A DNA stretch of 64,000 nucleotides from Polaribacter pacificus (GTDB lineage Bacteria > Bacteroidota > Bacteroidia > Flavobacteriales > Flavobacteriaceae). Positions 27,566 to 35,142 of the stretch are shown here, in pieces. The notes beneath the pieces were generated by a model, which saw only the letters and a list, made by a program, of their open reading frames with translations, was not told the DNA's origin and made no database searches. A program made the position numbers and the translations under genes. How positions within the stretch are numbered: the first letter of the stretch is position 1; every line of letters starts with the position of its first letter. The DNA lies in the NCBI RefSeq assembly GCF_038024035.1, contig NZ_CP150664.1, positions 2,356,001 through 2,420,000 on the forward strand. The letters run 5' to 3'.

Positions 27566-27610
27566 AAAACAAAAATACTTTTTTCAAATGAATAAAGTAG
27601 ATATTTTATA

Positions 27611-27647
27611 CGCTTAAAGAAAAACTAAAATAGTTTTTCTTTAAGCG
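27611..27647. terminator. Long perfect stem-loop (17-bp stem)
   Basis: CGCTTAAAGAAAAACTA and its exact reverse complement around an AAA loop. On the plus strand a T-rich run starts 3 bases later, but no plus-strand gene ends here. On the minus strand it sits between the serine hydrolase stop and the 77-residue gene, so it probably terminates or insulates those units. Confidence 0.6.
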
Positions 27648-27727
27648 CATTTTATTTTTTTTGGTGATGCTCAGCACTGGTCCAGTAAGTTAGAACTTAC
27701 TTATTTAAAAGTTGAAGAATTTGTGTA

Positions 27728-28930
27728 TTATTCTATTTTATTAAGCAGGTGTTTCTTTCCTCCAAAAGTAACATCAACAGTTTTGTTTTTTTGATTAAAA
27801 TCAAATTTAACACCCATAGAATCATAAATAAAACTGTCCTTTTTTGAAGCAACTAATTTAAAGAGTGGCTGACCTGTGGCTTGTGCAAAAAGAAAACCGT
27901 CTTCTTTTGTAAACGTAACTTTAGCAGGGAAAGTTTCTCCTCCATAGGTACCCAAATAAACATCCAATTCTTCTGGTTTTAAAGAAATAGAGGCTATTGT
28001 CATTGAAGGGTCTCCTTTAAAATAGGTTTCTAGTAAAGAAATTACAGTTGGCATTAGTTGGGCGTTCAATCCATTAAAAGTAAAAGCTAGTGTTACTTTT
28101 TTTTCTGGAATGTACAAGGCAAAAGATTGAAAGCCATCAATTCCTCCATCATGACCATATACATTAATGCCTTTAAACTCAAACTGCATAATACCAAGGC
28201 CTTTTCCTTTCTCTATGGTCATTAGCTTTTTTAATGAAGCGGCTGAGCTTAGTTGTCCTAAAAATAAATTGGTGTAAAAAATGTTTACTTCAGTAGCTGT
28301 CGAAACAATTGCGCCAGCTCCCATAGGTGCAGACATGTTTGTTTGCATGTCTATAAAATTCCATTGGTTGTTTTCAAAATAATACGCCAAGGCCTCATTT
28401 TTAGTCGGCTTTATAGGCTTGCCAAACTCCGTTCTTTTTAACTGTAGTGGTTTAACAATTCTGGAATCAATAATGTTTGCAAATGGTTTTTGATCAATGT
28501 CTTCTGCGATATAGGAAAGTAGAATAAAGTTTGTGTTAGAATAGGATGATTTTTCTTTGGGTTCAAATTCAGTACCATTTTTTACAAAACGATCTAGCAT
28601 TTGCTTACGAGTTTGCGGCTTTGTAATCCAGGTACGTATATCTTCATTATTGGTAATATTAACCAAGCCACTTTGATGTCTTAATAAATCTTCAACTGTA
28701 ATTTTATGTGCATTTGGAATTTCTGGCAAGTATTCCTCTAACAAAGTGCTAAGCTGTAGCTTTCCTTCATCCATCAGTTGTAAAATGACGGCTGCCGTAA
28801 AGGTTTTTGAAATTGATCCAATCCTGAATTTTGTAGCAGCATTGGCTCTTTTTTTTGATTGAACATTCATAAAACCAATGGATTTTTGATAGGTTTCTTT
28901 TCCGTTTTCAAAAATTGAGACGGTACCCAT
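27728..28930 (-). CDS. Serine hydrolase, class C beta-lactamase/esterase fold (5' end broken by frameshift)
   Basis: The open frame gives 400 residues from an internal ATG. Active-site motifs of the beta-lactamase/PBP4-like S12 group are intact: SISK (Ser39, Lys42), YSN (130-132) and HDGG in the KTG position. A C-terminal domain of about 100 residues follows, as in family members that act on D-amino-acid peptides or esters. The native start is upstream: the sequence from 28931 to 29046 encodes a perfect signal peptide and mature N-terminus in this frame, but one base is missing just after the ATG at 29046. As it stands the product would be cytosolic. It follows the MotA/ExbB-like gene by 26 bases. 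Confidence 0.85.
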   Translation of the reverse strand: MGTVSIFENGKETYQKSIGFMNVQSKKRANAATKFRIGSISKTFTAAVILQLMDEGKLQLSTLLEEYLPEIPNAHKITVEDLLRHQSGLVNITNNEDIRTWITKPQTRKQMLDRFVKNGTEFEPKEKSSYSNTNFILLSYIAEDIDQKPFANIIDSRIVKPLQLKRTEFGKPIKPTKNEALAYYFENNQWNFIDMQTNMSAPMGAGAIVSTATEVNIFYTNLFLGQLSSAASLKKLMTIEKGKGLGIMQFEFKGINVYGHDGGIDGFQSFALYIPEKKVTLAFTFNGLNAQLMPTVISLLETYFKGDPSMTIASISLKPEELDVYLGTYGGETFPAKVTFTKEDGFLFAQATGQPLFKLVASKKDSFIYDSMGVKFDFNQKNKTVDVTFGGKKHLLNKIE

Positions 28931-29046
28931 GGCTTTGTTTTCTGTTTCTAGCTTATTAAAAAATGCGTCTAAACCTACAAGGTTCTTGGTTTGAGCAGCG
29001 CTTAAAAATGAGCATAATAATCCTAATACAATGAAGGCTTTTTCAT
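28931..29046 (-). pseudogene. Frameshifted signal-peptide segment of the serine hydrolase
   Basis: From ATG 29046 the first codons read M-K-K-P-S-L-Y-stop. The run of A after the ATG has five bases; with six, the frame reads MKKAFIVLGLLCSFLSAAQ followed by LDAFFNKLETENKA and joins the downstream ORF. There is no ATG, GTG, TTG or CTG in the correct frame between 29046 and 28930. This is either a sequencing error in a homopolymer, a real null mutation, or a slippage-controlled switch. Confidence 0.8.
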
Positions 29047-29072
29047 TTTTAGATGTTTTTTTGTGAAAAAAT

Positions 29073-29477
29073 TTATTTGTTTTTTAGAATCAATACGATA
29101 ATTCCCAATCGACCTACTAAAAAAGTGATAATTCCAAAAAGAGGAGAAAGCAGTCCTATTTTTAAACCAGCAGCTAAAACAGCTGGAGCAATATCCCCAT
29201 TAAAAGATTCAATAGAGTCAAATGCGCCAATCATACCGATCATAAAACCAAGAAACCCCCAAAATAAAGCAAACAAGCTAATTGATTTTAAAAGTTTGCT
29301 GGTCTTGTTTTGTTGCTGCTCATCTTTATCTAACAAACCTTTTATAGTCAATCCAATAAGGATCAGTAGAAATATTAATATTGGATACATAAAAAAAGAG
29401 CCGCCTTCTTCTAGGCGCTGCCCGATTCCGAAAAACAATACTGATTTAATGTTTAGAATAGTAATAGTAGTTAACAT
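29073..29477 (-). CDS. MotA/TolQ/ExbB-like membrane protein
   Basis: 134 residues from the ATG at 29477; the frame is open further upstream, but an N-terminal extension there lacks support. Three membrane segments are visible (FMYPILIFLLILIGLTIKG, LFALFWGFLGFMIGMIGAF, and a C-terminal LLSPLFGIITFLVGRLGIIVL). The sequence LFWGFLGFMIGMIGAFDSIE and APAVLAAGLKIGLLSPLFG resembles the core of MotA/TolQ/ExbB proton channels. No ExbD/TolR partner is adjacent, and the protein is shorter than typical TolQ (about 230). It lies 26 bases before the serine hydrolase start. Confidence 0.7.
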   Translation of the reverse strand: MLTTITILNIKSVLFFGIGQRLEEGGSFFMYPILIFLLILIGLTIKGLLDKDEQQQNKTSKLLKSISLFALFWGFLGFMIGMIGAFDSIESFNGDIAPAVLAAGLKIGLLSPLFGIITFLVGRLGIIVLILKNK

Positions 29478-29686
29478 AGTTTTTATTTTTAAATGAATAG
29501 ACAGCCAAAGTATAAACTTAAACATTGTTTTAAGTTGTGTTTTCGACAGTCTACCAATTTAACGCTGCTTTTGACAATTGTAAGCAGTACATCAATACAA
29601 AGGCTAAATCAGTCGAAAAGGTTATGAATACTGTATTTGGTCTTAAAAATTGAACTGAAAACATTAAAAATAGTAATATTGTAGCT

Positions 29687-30760
29687 ATGTTGGAGGGAAG
29701 ATTTTTTTTAAAAACAATTTTGACTGTAATAATCCATGTGCTGTTTTGGGTTTTTATATATTTCTTTTACAATTACTTTTTAGGTTTTGGAAGTGATAAT
29801 ATTAGGTATGTACAGGTATTTTCTTTATACCTAATGCCGGTAACTATGATTTTGAGTTATTTTGTGGCTTATCAATTGCTTCCAGATTATTTATTAAAAA
29901 AGAAGTACAAATTGTTTGTGCTATATGCTATTTATGCATTTGTATTTTCTTTTTACGCCATTTTGGTATCCATTTTTTTTGGACTTGTTTTTACGTCAAG
30001 TCTAGATGTAGAGACAAGTTCACCAATTACAAAAACTTTGCCTTTAGTTGTGTTGGGGGTCTATTTTGTGGTGTCTGTTGTAGCGGTGTTGAGTTTGGCG
30101 ATGTACAATTATAAATCTACCCTTAAAAATGAAGATTTAACAAACAAGATCTTGCAAAATCAATTGCAATTAAGAGATCAGGAACTGCGATTTTTAAAAA
30201 TGCAGATTCATCCTCATTTCTTGTTTAATTCACTAAATACCATTTATGGATTTGCTTTGATGAAACGCGATGAGGCGCCCGAAATGATTTTAAAATTATC
30301 CAACCTTTTGGATTATATTTTATATCAAACAGACAAGCCAAGTGTTGCCTTAACTGATGAAATAGCCCATTTAAAAAATTATATTGCACTCGAAAAAATG
30401 CGCTTTCATGATACCTTAAGGGTTGTCGCTAATTTTTCAAATGACAATGATTCTATTCAAATAGCACCTATGTTATTGATTCCTTTTCTAGAAAATAGTT
30501 TTAAACATGGGGCAATTAAAGACGGGGTGATGTTAGTAGATTTGTTATTAGAAACTAGTGGTGATCAATTGTATTTTAAATTGGTCAACAGTTCTAGCCC
30601 TAAAGAAAATACAACGTTCGGAATTGGCTTGCAAAATATTAAAAAACGCTTAGAGTTGCTGTATCCTCAAGCCTTTGAATTGCTTATTGAGAATGATGAA
30701 AATTTTTATACAGTAACTTTGCGTATAAACTTAACAAAGAAAAAGAATGAGGTCTCCTAA
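29687..30760 (+). CDS. LytS/YehU-type sensor histidine kinase
   Basis: A 357-residue protein with four membrane segments in residues 10-140, then a short coiled region (LTNKILQNQLQLRDQEL) and a His_kinase (PF06580) domain: QIHPHFLFNSLNT with the phospho-acceptor His177. The C-terminal ATPase half has PFLENSFKHGA and GIGLQNIKKRLELLYP. No periplasmic sensor domain is present, so the signal is probably sensed in or at the membrane. Its last 14 bases overlap the start of the LytTR response regulator, which is its evident partner. Confidence 0.93.
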   Translation: MLEGRFFLKTILTVIIHVLFWVFIYFFYNYFLGFGSDNIRYVQVFSLYLMPVTMILSYFVAYQLLPDYLLKKKYKLFVLYAIYAFVFSFYAILVSIFFGLVFTSSLDVETSSPITKTLPLVVLGVYFVVSVVAVLSLAMYNYKSTLKNEDLTNKILQNQLQLRDQELRFLKMQIHPHFLFNSLNTIYGFALMKRDEAPEMILKLSNLLDYILYQTDKPSVALTDEIAHLKNYIALEKMRFHDTLRVVANFSNDNDSIQIAPMLLIPFLENSFKHGAIKDGVMLVDLLLETSGDQLYFKLVNSSSPKENTTFGIGLQNIKKRLELLYPQAFELLIENDENFYTVTLRINLTKKKNEVS

Positions 30761-31457
30761 GATTACTTGTGCGGTGGTTGATGATGAACCCATGGCAAGA
30801 GATATTTTAAAGTCATACATAGAGAGAGTTCCAAATTTGCATTTGGTAAAAAGCTGTAAGAATGCTCTTGAAGCTATCGAGGTTTCGCAACAAGAAGACA
30901 TCGATTTGTTCTTTTTAGATATCAATATGCCAGAGATTACAGGCTTGTCACTAGCTAAGCTGGTTGGTCATAGGTCTAAAATAATTTTTACAACGGCATA
31001 TAGAGAATACGCAGTAGAAGGATTTAATTTAAAAGCTGTGGATTACCTTCTTAAGCCCATTGCATTTGATCGTTTTTTAGAGGCTGTAAATACCTTTTCA
31101 CAAGCCAAGCAGGCACAGATTCAACAACCAACAGTTCCTGAGAAGTTGGAGTTCTTTTTTGTTCGATCTGATCGGAAAATGGTAAAAATTAATTTGTCAG
31201 AAATTTTATATATAGAGAGCCTCAGTGATTATTTGAAAATTATCACTGAGCAATCAACGATTATTACACGTGAAACCATCACAAATATTAATGAAAAGTT
31301 GCCAGAGCCGCTTTTTTTAAGAATTCATAGATCGTATATTGTTTCGCTAAAAAAAATTGACTCCTATACAAACGAGTTTGTAGAAATTCAAAACAAGGCA
31401 CTACCGATAAGTAGAAGCTATAAAGCAGCAATTTTAGAAAAACTAGAGAAAAATTAA
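30747..31457 (+). CDS. LytTR-family response regulator
   Basis: A 236-residue protein with a receiver domain (acidic DDE at 12-14, phospho-acceptor Asp58 in FFLDINMPEITG, TTAYREYAVEGF, and Lys in LLKPI) and a C-terminal LytTR DNA-binding domain (FFVRSDRKMVKINLSEILYIES..., FLRIHRSYIVSLKKID). It overlaps the histidine kinase gene by 14 bases, so translation is coupled. No target in the window is obvious; the diphosphomevalonate decarboxylase gene begins 37 bases downstream and may be co-transcribed. Confidence 0.95.
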   Translation: MRSPKITCAVVDDEPMARDILKSYIERVPNLHLVKSCKNALEAIEVSQQEDIDLFFLDINMPEITGLSLAKLVGHRSKIIFTTAYREYAVEGFNLKAVDYLLKPIAFDRFLEAVNTFSQAKQAQIQQPTVPEKLEFFFVRSDRKMVKINLSEILYIESLSDYLKIITEQSTIITRETITNINEKLPEPLFLRIHRSYIVSLKKIDSYTNEFVEIQNKALPISRSYKAAILEKLEKN

Positions 31458-31494
31458 TCGAAAATAGTACCTTTACCTCAAATTCGTAATTAGT

Positions 31495-32574
31495 TTGAGC
31501 ACAGCACAATTTATTCCAGATACCCTAGCGTTTTCTATTGAGAAAACCAGTCATAGTTGGCAAACCCCTAGCAACATAGCCTTGGTTAAATATTGGGGGA
31601 AAACGGATCCGCAAATCCCTAAAAATGCTTCAATTAGTTTTACTTTAAACGCTTGCCATACCAATACAAAGATTGATTTTGTAAAGAAATCAACGACCGA
31701 TGAGGTTCAGTTTGAACTTTTTTTTGAAGGCAAGAAAAAAGAGGATTTTAAACCTAAAATTGCCAAATTCTTTGAGAGAATTTTAATCTATTGCCCGTAT
31801 TTACAAGCATATCAATTGACCATTCATTCTGATAATTCTTTTCCGCATAGTAGCGGGATCGCCTCATCAGCAAGTGGTATGGCAGCGATTGCAATGTGCT
31901 TAATGAGCTTAGAAAAAGAATTAAATCCTAATTTAACAGAAGAGCAGATTCATAAAAAGGCGTCATTTTTAGCACGTTTAGGTTCTGGAAGCGCAAGTAG
32001 AAGTATAGAAGGGCCTATAGTTGTTTGGGGAGAGCATCCTGCAATTGAAGGAAGTTCTAATTTGTATGGAGTTCGTTTTCCGTATGCTGTACACCCTGTT
32101 TTTGAAGAATATCAAGACACCATTCTGTTAGTTGATAAAGGAGAAAAACAAGTATCTAGTACAGTTGGGCATGATTTGATGCATCAACATCCCTTTGCAA
32201 CTCAGCGATTTGTTCAGGCTAATGAGAATCTAGAAAAGATGAGTCAAATTTTAAAAAGCGGAGATCTTACTGCTTTTATTCATTTGGTAGAGAGCGAGGC
32301 TTTAACCTTGCATGCAATGATGCTAACCAGTTCGCCTTATTTTATTTTGATGAAACCCAATACCCTAGAGATCATTAATCGGGTATGGGCTTATAGAGCG
32401 GCTACAGCTAGTTCATTGTGTTTTACCTTAGATGCTGGAGCCAATGTTCATCTTTTGTACCCAAAAGAAGAAGCAGAAACGGTTGTGAAATTCATCAAAG
32501 AAGAGCTGTCTGTTTACTGCCAAAAAAATCAGTATATTTGTGATTATACAGGTCATGGAGCAAAAAAAATATAA
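31495..32574 (+). CDS. mvaD: Diphosphomevalonate decarboxylase
   Basis: A 359-residue GHMP-fold enzyme. Motifs: SNIALVKYWGKTDPQIPKNASIS near the N-terminus, SSGIASSASGMAAIAMC for the phosphate loop, GSGSASRSI, and an Asp-containing LDAGANVHLLYP at the C-terminus. It converts mevalonate diphosphate to isopentenyl diphosphate. The start must be TTG at 31495, since the next Met is deep inside the fold and an ATG is absent upstream in frame. It begins the second mevalonate block (decarboxylase, MORN protein, mevalonate kinase, UbiA). Confidence 0.93.
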   Translation: MSTAQFIPDTLAFSIEKTSHSWQTPSNIALVKYWGKTDPQIPKNASISFTLNACHTNTKIDFVKKSTTDEVQFELFFEGKKKEDFKPKIAKFFERILIYCPYLQAYQLTIHSDNSFPHSSGIASSASGMAAIAMCLMSLEKELNPNLTEEQIHKKASFLARLGSGSASRSIEGPIVVWGEHPAIEGSSNLYGVRFPYAVHPVFEEYQDTILLVDKGEKQVSSTVGHDLMHQHPFATQRFVQANENLEKMSQILKSGDLTAFIHLVESEALTLHAMMLTSSPYFILMKPNTLEIINRVWAYRAATASSLCFTLDAGANVHLLYPKEEAETVVKFIKEELSVYCQKNQYICDYTGHGAKKI

Positions 32575-32590
32575 TTGTAAACACACCTTA

Positions 32591-33163
32591 ATGAAATCAT
32601 CTGCGTTGCTATTTTTTATAGGAATGTTTTTTGTAGCTAACACTGCTAATTCACAAAACAAAAAAACTTGGTTTGATGCCAACTGGAAAGTTGTTAGTCA
32701 AGACAAAGCAAGCTATTACAGACCTACACCGCAGGTAAAAAAAAGCGGATACTGGATTGTAGATTACTACCTAAACGGAAAGATTCAAAAAGAAGGCTTT
32801 AGCCTAACGGCAACTGCTGCTGATCCTAGTTTTGATGGATTGGTAAAATACTATTTTGAAAATGGAAAGCCATCTCAACAGATTACTTTTAAAAATGGGA
32901 AAATTGATGGAGTTTTAAAAACTTATTTTCTGTCAGGTACTCTAAAATCAGAAACTTACTATTCTGAAGGTTTTAGAGAAGGTAGGTATTCATCATACTT
33001 TGAAACAGGTGAGTTGCATGAGCGAGGAGAGTATTTAAAAAACCTTAAAGAAGGCAACTGGAAAACCTATTACAGAAACGGTAAGATTAAAGAAAAAGGG
33101 AAGTATGAAAAGGGTGAGAAAATTGGCATCTGGAAAACCTATTATAAGAATGTGTACAAATAA
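32591..33163 (+). CDS. Exported MORN-repeat protein (YwqK-like)
   Basis: 190 residues from the ATG at 32591, where a signal peptide (MKSSALLFFIG... ending TANSQ) begins; the frame is open to 32540, but that would overlap the decarboxylase. From about residue 65 there are five or six repeats of about 22 residues with the MORN-variant pattern (YYFENGKPSQQITFKNGKIDG, YFLSGTLKSETYYSEGFREG, YFETGELHERGEYLKNLKEGNW, YYRNGKIKEKGKYEKGEKIG). Such YwqK-like proteins are very common in Bacteroidota. It sits inside a mevalonate operon, 16 bases after the decarboxylase. Its connection to isoprenoid synthesis is unknown. Confidence 0.85.
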   Translation: MKSSALLFFIGMFFVANTANSQNKKTWFDANWKVVSQDKASYYRPTPQVKKSGYWIVDYYLNGKIQKEGFSLTATAADPSFDGLVKYYFENGKPSQQITFKNGKIDGVLKTYFLSGTLKSETYYSEGFREGRYSSYFETGELHERGEYLKNLKEGNWKTYYRNGKIKEKGKYEKGEKIGIWKTYYKNVYK

Positions 33164-33202
33164 CTTGATGTTTTCATAATGAGTTATTTAAATAATAAAT
33201 AG

Positions 33203-33217
33203 TACATTTGTAATGTA
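33203..33217 (+). promoter_or_regulatory. -7 box and palindrome upstream of mevalonate kinase
   Basis: TACATTTG (33203-33210) matches TAnnTTTG. It is part of a perfect palindrome TACATT-TGT-AATGTA, 13 bases before the ATG at 33231, so a repressor could act there. Confidence 0.45.
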
Positions 33218-33230
33218 TTAAGAATAAACT

Positions 33231-34157
33231 ATGAAAGGACCTTTATTTTACGCTAAAATTTTATTGTTCGGAGAGTATGGAATCATCAAAGATTCCAAAG
33301 GCTTAGCAATTCCTTTTAATGCATATAGAGGAGCGCTTAAGTCTTCTAAAACACTTTCAGAAAAAGCGCAACAATCCAATCAAAATTTACTAAAGTTTTA
33401 CATGTACCTTTCTGCCTTAGAAACAGATTTGGTTCAGTTTGATTTAGATCGCTTAAAATTAGATATTGAACAAGGAATGTATTTTGACTCTTCAATACCG
33501 CAAGGGTATGGAGTTGGTAGTTCTGGTGCTCTAGTGGCATCAATCTATGATCAATATGCCAAAAATAAAATCACAGTTTTAGAAAATCTAACAAGAGATA
33601 AGCTTTTACAACTTAAAGAGGTTTTTTCTTTAATGGAGTCCTTTTTTCACGGCAAAAGTTCTGGTTTGGATCCTTTAAATAGTTATTTAAGTCTTCCAAT
33701 ACTTATCAATTCTAAAACTCATATTGAACCTGCAGGAATTCCATCACAAAAAGAAGGAAAAGGGGCTGTGTTCTTATTAGATTCTCAAATTGTTGGAGAA
33801 ACTGAACCGATGGTAAACATCTTTATGAACAAGATGAAAAACGAAGGGTTTAGAAAAATGCTTAATGAAGAATTTGTATTGCATACAGATGCTTGTATTG
33901 ATGATTTTCTTCATGGAAACGTAACTTCTTTATTTGGGAATATCAAAAAATTATCCAAAGTAGTTTTAACCAACTTTAAACCAATGATTCCGGTTGCTTT
34001 TCATAAAGTTTGGGAGCAAGGACTTTTAAGTAATGATTATTATTTAAAATTGTGTGGTTCTGGTGGAGGTGGATATATCTTAGGCTTTACAGAAGATTTT
34101 GATAAGGCAAAAGCAACATTAAAGGATTATAAATTAGAATTGGTGTATAGATTCTAG
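33231..34157 (+). CDS. Mevalonate kinase (GHMP family)
   Basis: A 308-residue GHMP kinase. The N-terminus AKILLFGEYGIIKDSKGLAIPF is the mevalonate kinase pattern. The ATP loop is PQGYGVGSSGALVASIY. The FFHGKSSGLDPLNSY motif has the catalytic Asp, and the C-terminal glycine loop is LKLCGSGGGGYILGF. It phosphorylates mevalonate in the cytosol. It lies between the MORN-repeat gene and the UbiA gene (19 bases downstream). Mevalonate kinase is preferred over phosphomevalonate kinase from the N-terminal motif and from the presence of a second GHMP kinase at 23.0 kb. Confidence 0.88.
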   Translation: MKGPLFYAKILLFGEYGIIKDSKGLAIPFNAYRGALKSSKTLSEKAQQSNQNLLKFYMYLSALETDLVQFDLDRLKLDIEQGMYFDSSIPQGYGVGSSGALVASIYDQYAKNKITVLENLTRDKLLQLKEVFSLMESFFHGKSSGLDPLNSYLSLPILINSKTHIEPAGIPSQKEGKGAVFLLDSQIVGETEPMVNIFMNKMKNEGFRKMLNEEFVLHTDACIDDFLHGNVTSLFGNIKKLSKVVLTNFKPMIPVAFHKVWEQGLLSNDYYLKLCGSGGGGYILGFTEDFDKAKATLKDYKLELVYRF

Positions 34158-34175
34158 CAAATTCAATGCTAAGAC

Positions 34176-35093
34176 ATGCAAACGCCTAAATCATTTTCAC
34201 TTTCTTATAAAATTCTTAGTTTATTTTCTGTTATCAGAGGCTATAATATTATGGTCTTAGTGTTAGCACAATATCTGGCGGCAATCTTTATTTTTTCTCC
34301 GAAAAAATCTTTGAGTTATGTATTCTTTGATTACCAACTATTCTTTATTGTACTTGCTTCTGTTTGCGTAGTTGCTTCTGGGTATATAATAAATAATTTT
34401 TACGATGTTAAAGCAGATCGGATTAACAGACCCATAAAGGCTAATCTAGACAATGTTGTAAAACAGCAAACCAAGTTGCGGATTTATTTTTTCTTAAATT
34501 TTTTAGGTTTTGTTTTTGGTTTTATTGTTTCTTGGAGAGCAGCCTTATTTTTTGCAGTGTATATCTTTTCAATCTGGTTTTATTCACACCGACTAAAAAA
34601 GCAGGCATTTATAGGTTTGGTTACTGCTGCAGTTTTAACTGTCCTTCCGTTTTTTGCCATTTTTGTTCATTTTAGAAATTTTTCAAAAATCATCTTCGTA
34701 CACGCTAGCTTTTTGTTTTTTGTGGTCTTATTAAGACAGCTCATTAAAGATCTTGGCAATATCCGTGGAGCTGTAGCTACCAATTATATTACTTTCCCAG
34801 TAAAGTATGGAGAAAGAAACTCAAGAAAATTGGGTATTTTTATAGTCTTCTTTACTTGTATACCCGCAGTCATTCTATTTTTTTATCCATCGATTGGGTA
34901 TATGAAATACTATTTTGTATTCTCTATTTTTGTATTGTTTTTTATTGCTTTTATGCTGTGGAAACACAATCTTAGAAAGTATTATGTATTGCTGCATAAT
35001 ATTTTAAAAATCATGCTTTTAGTAGGCATTTTGAGTTTATTGCTTGTTGATCCATCTTTGATCGTAGAAAGAGTCATAGACAAATTGAATTAA
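34176..35093 (+). CDS. UbiA-family prenyltransferase (geranylgeranylglycerol-phosphate type)
   Basis: A 305-residue protein with eight or nine membrane segments. The first diphosphate/Mg motif is NNFYDVKADRINRP (Asn74, Asp77, Asp81), and a second acidic region KDLGNIRGA lies near residue 195. The UbiA superfamily transfers a prenyl chain from its diphosphate to an acceptor. Flavobacterial homologues next to mevalonate kinase are usually named geranylgeranylglycerol-phosphate geranylgeranyltransferase. The acceptor in this organism is not known. It follows mevalonate kinase by 19 bases and would use products of the same pathway. Confidence 0.85.
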   Translation: MQTPKSFSLSYKILSLFSVIRGYNIMVLVLAQYLAAIFIFSPKKSLSYVFFDYQLFFIVLASVCVVASGYIINNFYDVKADRINRPIKANLDNVVKQQTKLRIYFFLNFLGFVFGFIVSWRAALFFAVYIFSIWFYSHRLKKQAFIGLVTAAVLTVLPFFAIFVHFRNFSKIIFVHASFLFFVVLLRQLIKDLGNIRGAVATNYITFPVKYGERNSRKLGIFIVFFTCIPAVILFFYPSIGYMKYYFVFSIFVLFFIAFMLWKHNLRKYYVLLHNILKIMLLVGILSLLLVDPSLIVERVIDKLN

Positions 35094-35109
35094 ATCAACT
35101 TTTTAGCTA

Positions 35110-35117
35110 TATCTTTG
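35110..35117 (+). promoter_or_regulatory. -7 promoter element for rluB
   Basis: TATCTTTG matches TAnnTTTG, 25 bases before the ATG at 35143. Confidence 0.5.
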
Positions 35118-35142
35118 CAAAAAAAAATAATTTAATAGTGTC

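Noticed and set aside
27728..28930. Dedicated beta-lactamase controlled by the BlaR/BlaI pair
   Set aside because: It is 26 kb away, has no CTACA-N2-TGTAG operator in front, and its motifs fit general S12 hydrolases as well as class C enzymes.
29053..29496. 147-codon plus-strand frame opposite the ExbB-like gene
   Set aside because: Proline/lysine-rich shadow of the membrane protein; the minus-strand frame has membrane segments and operon context.
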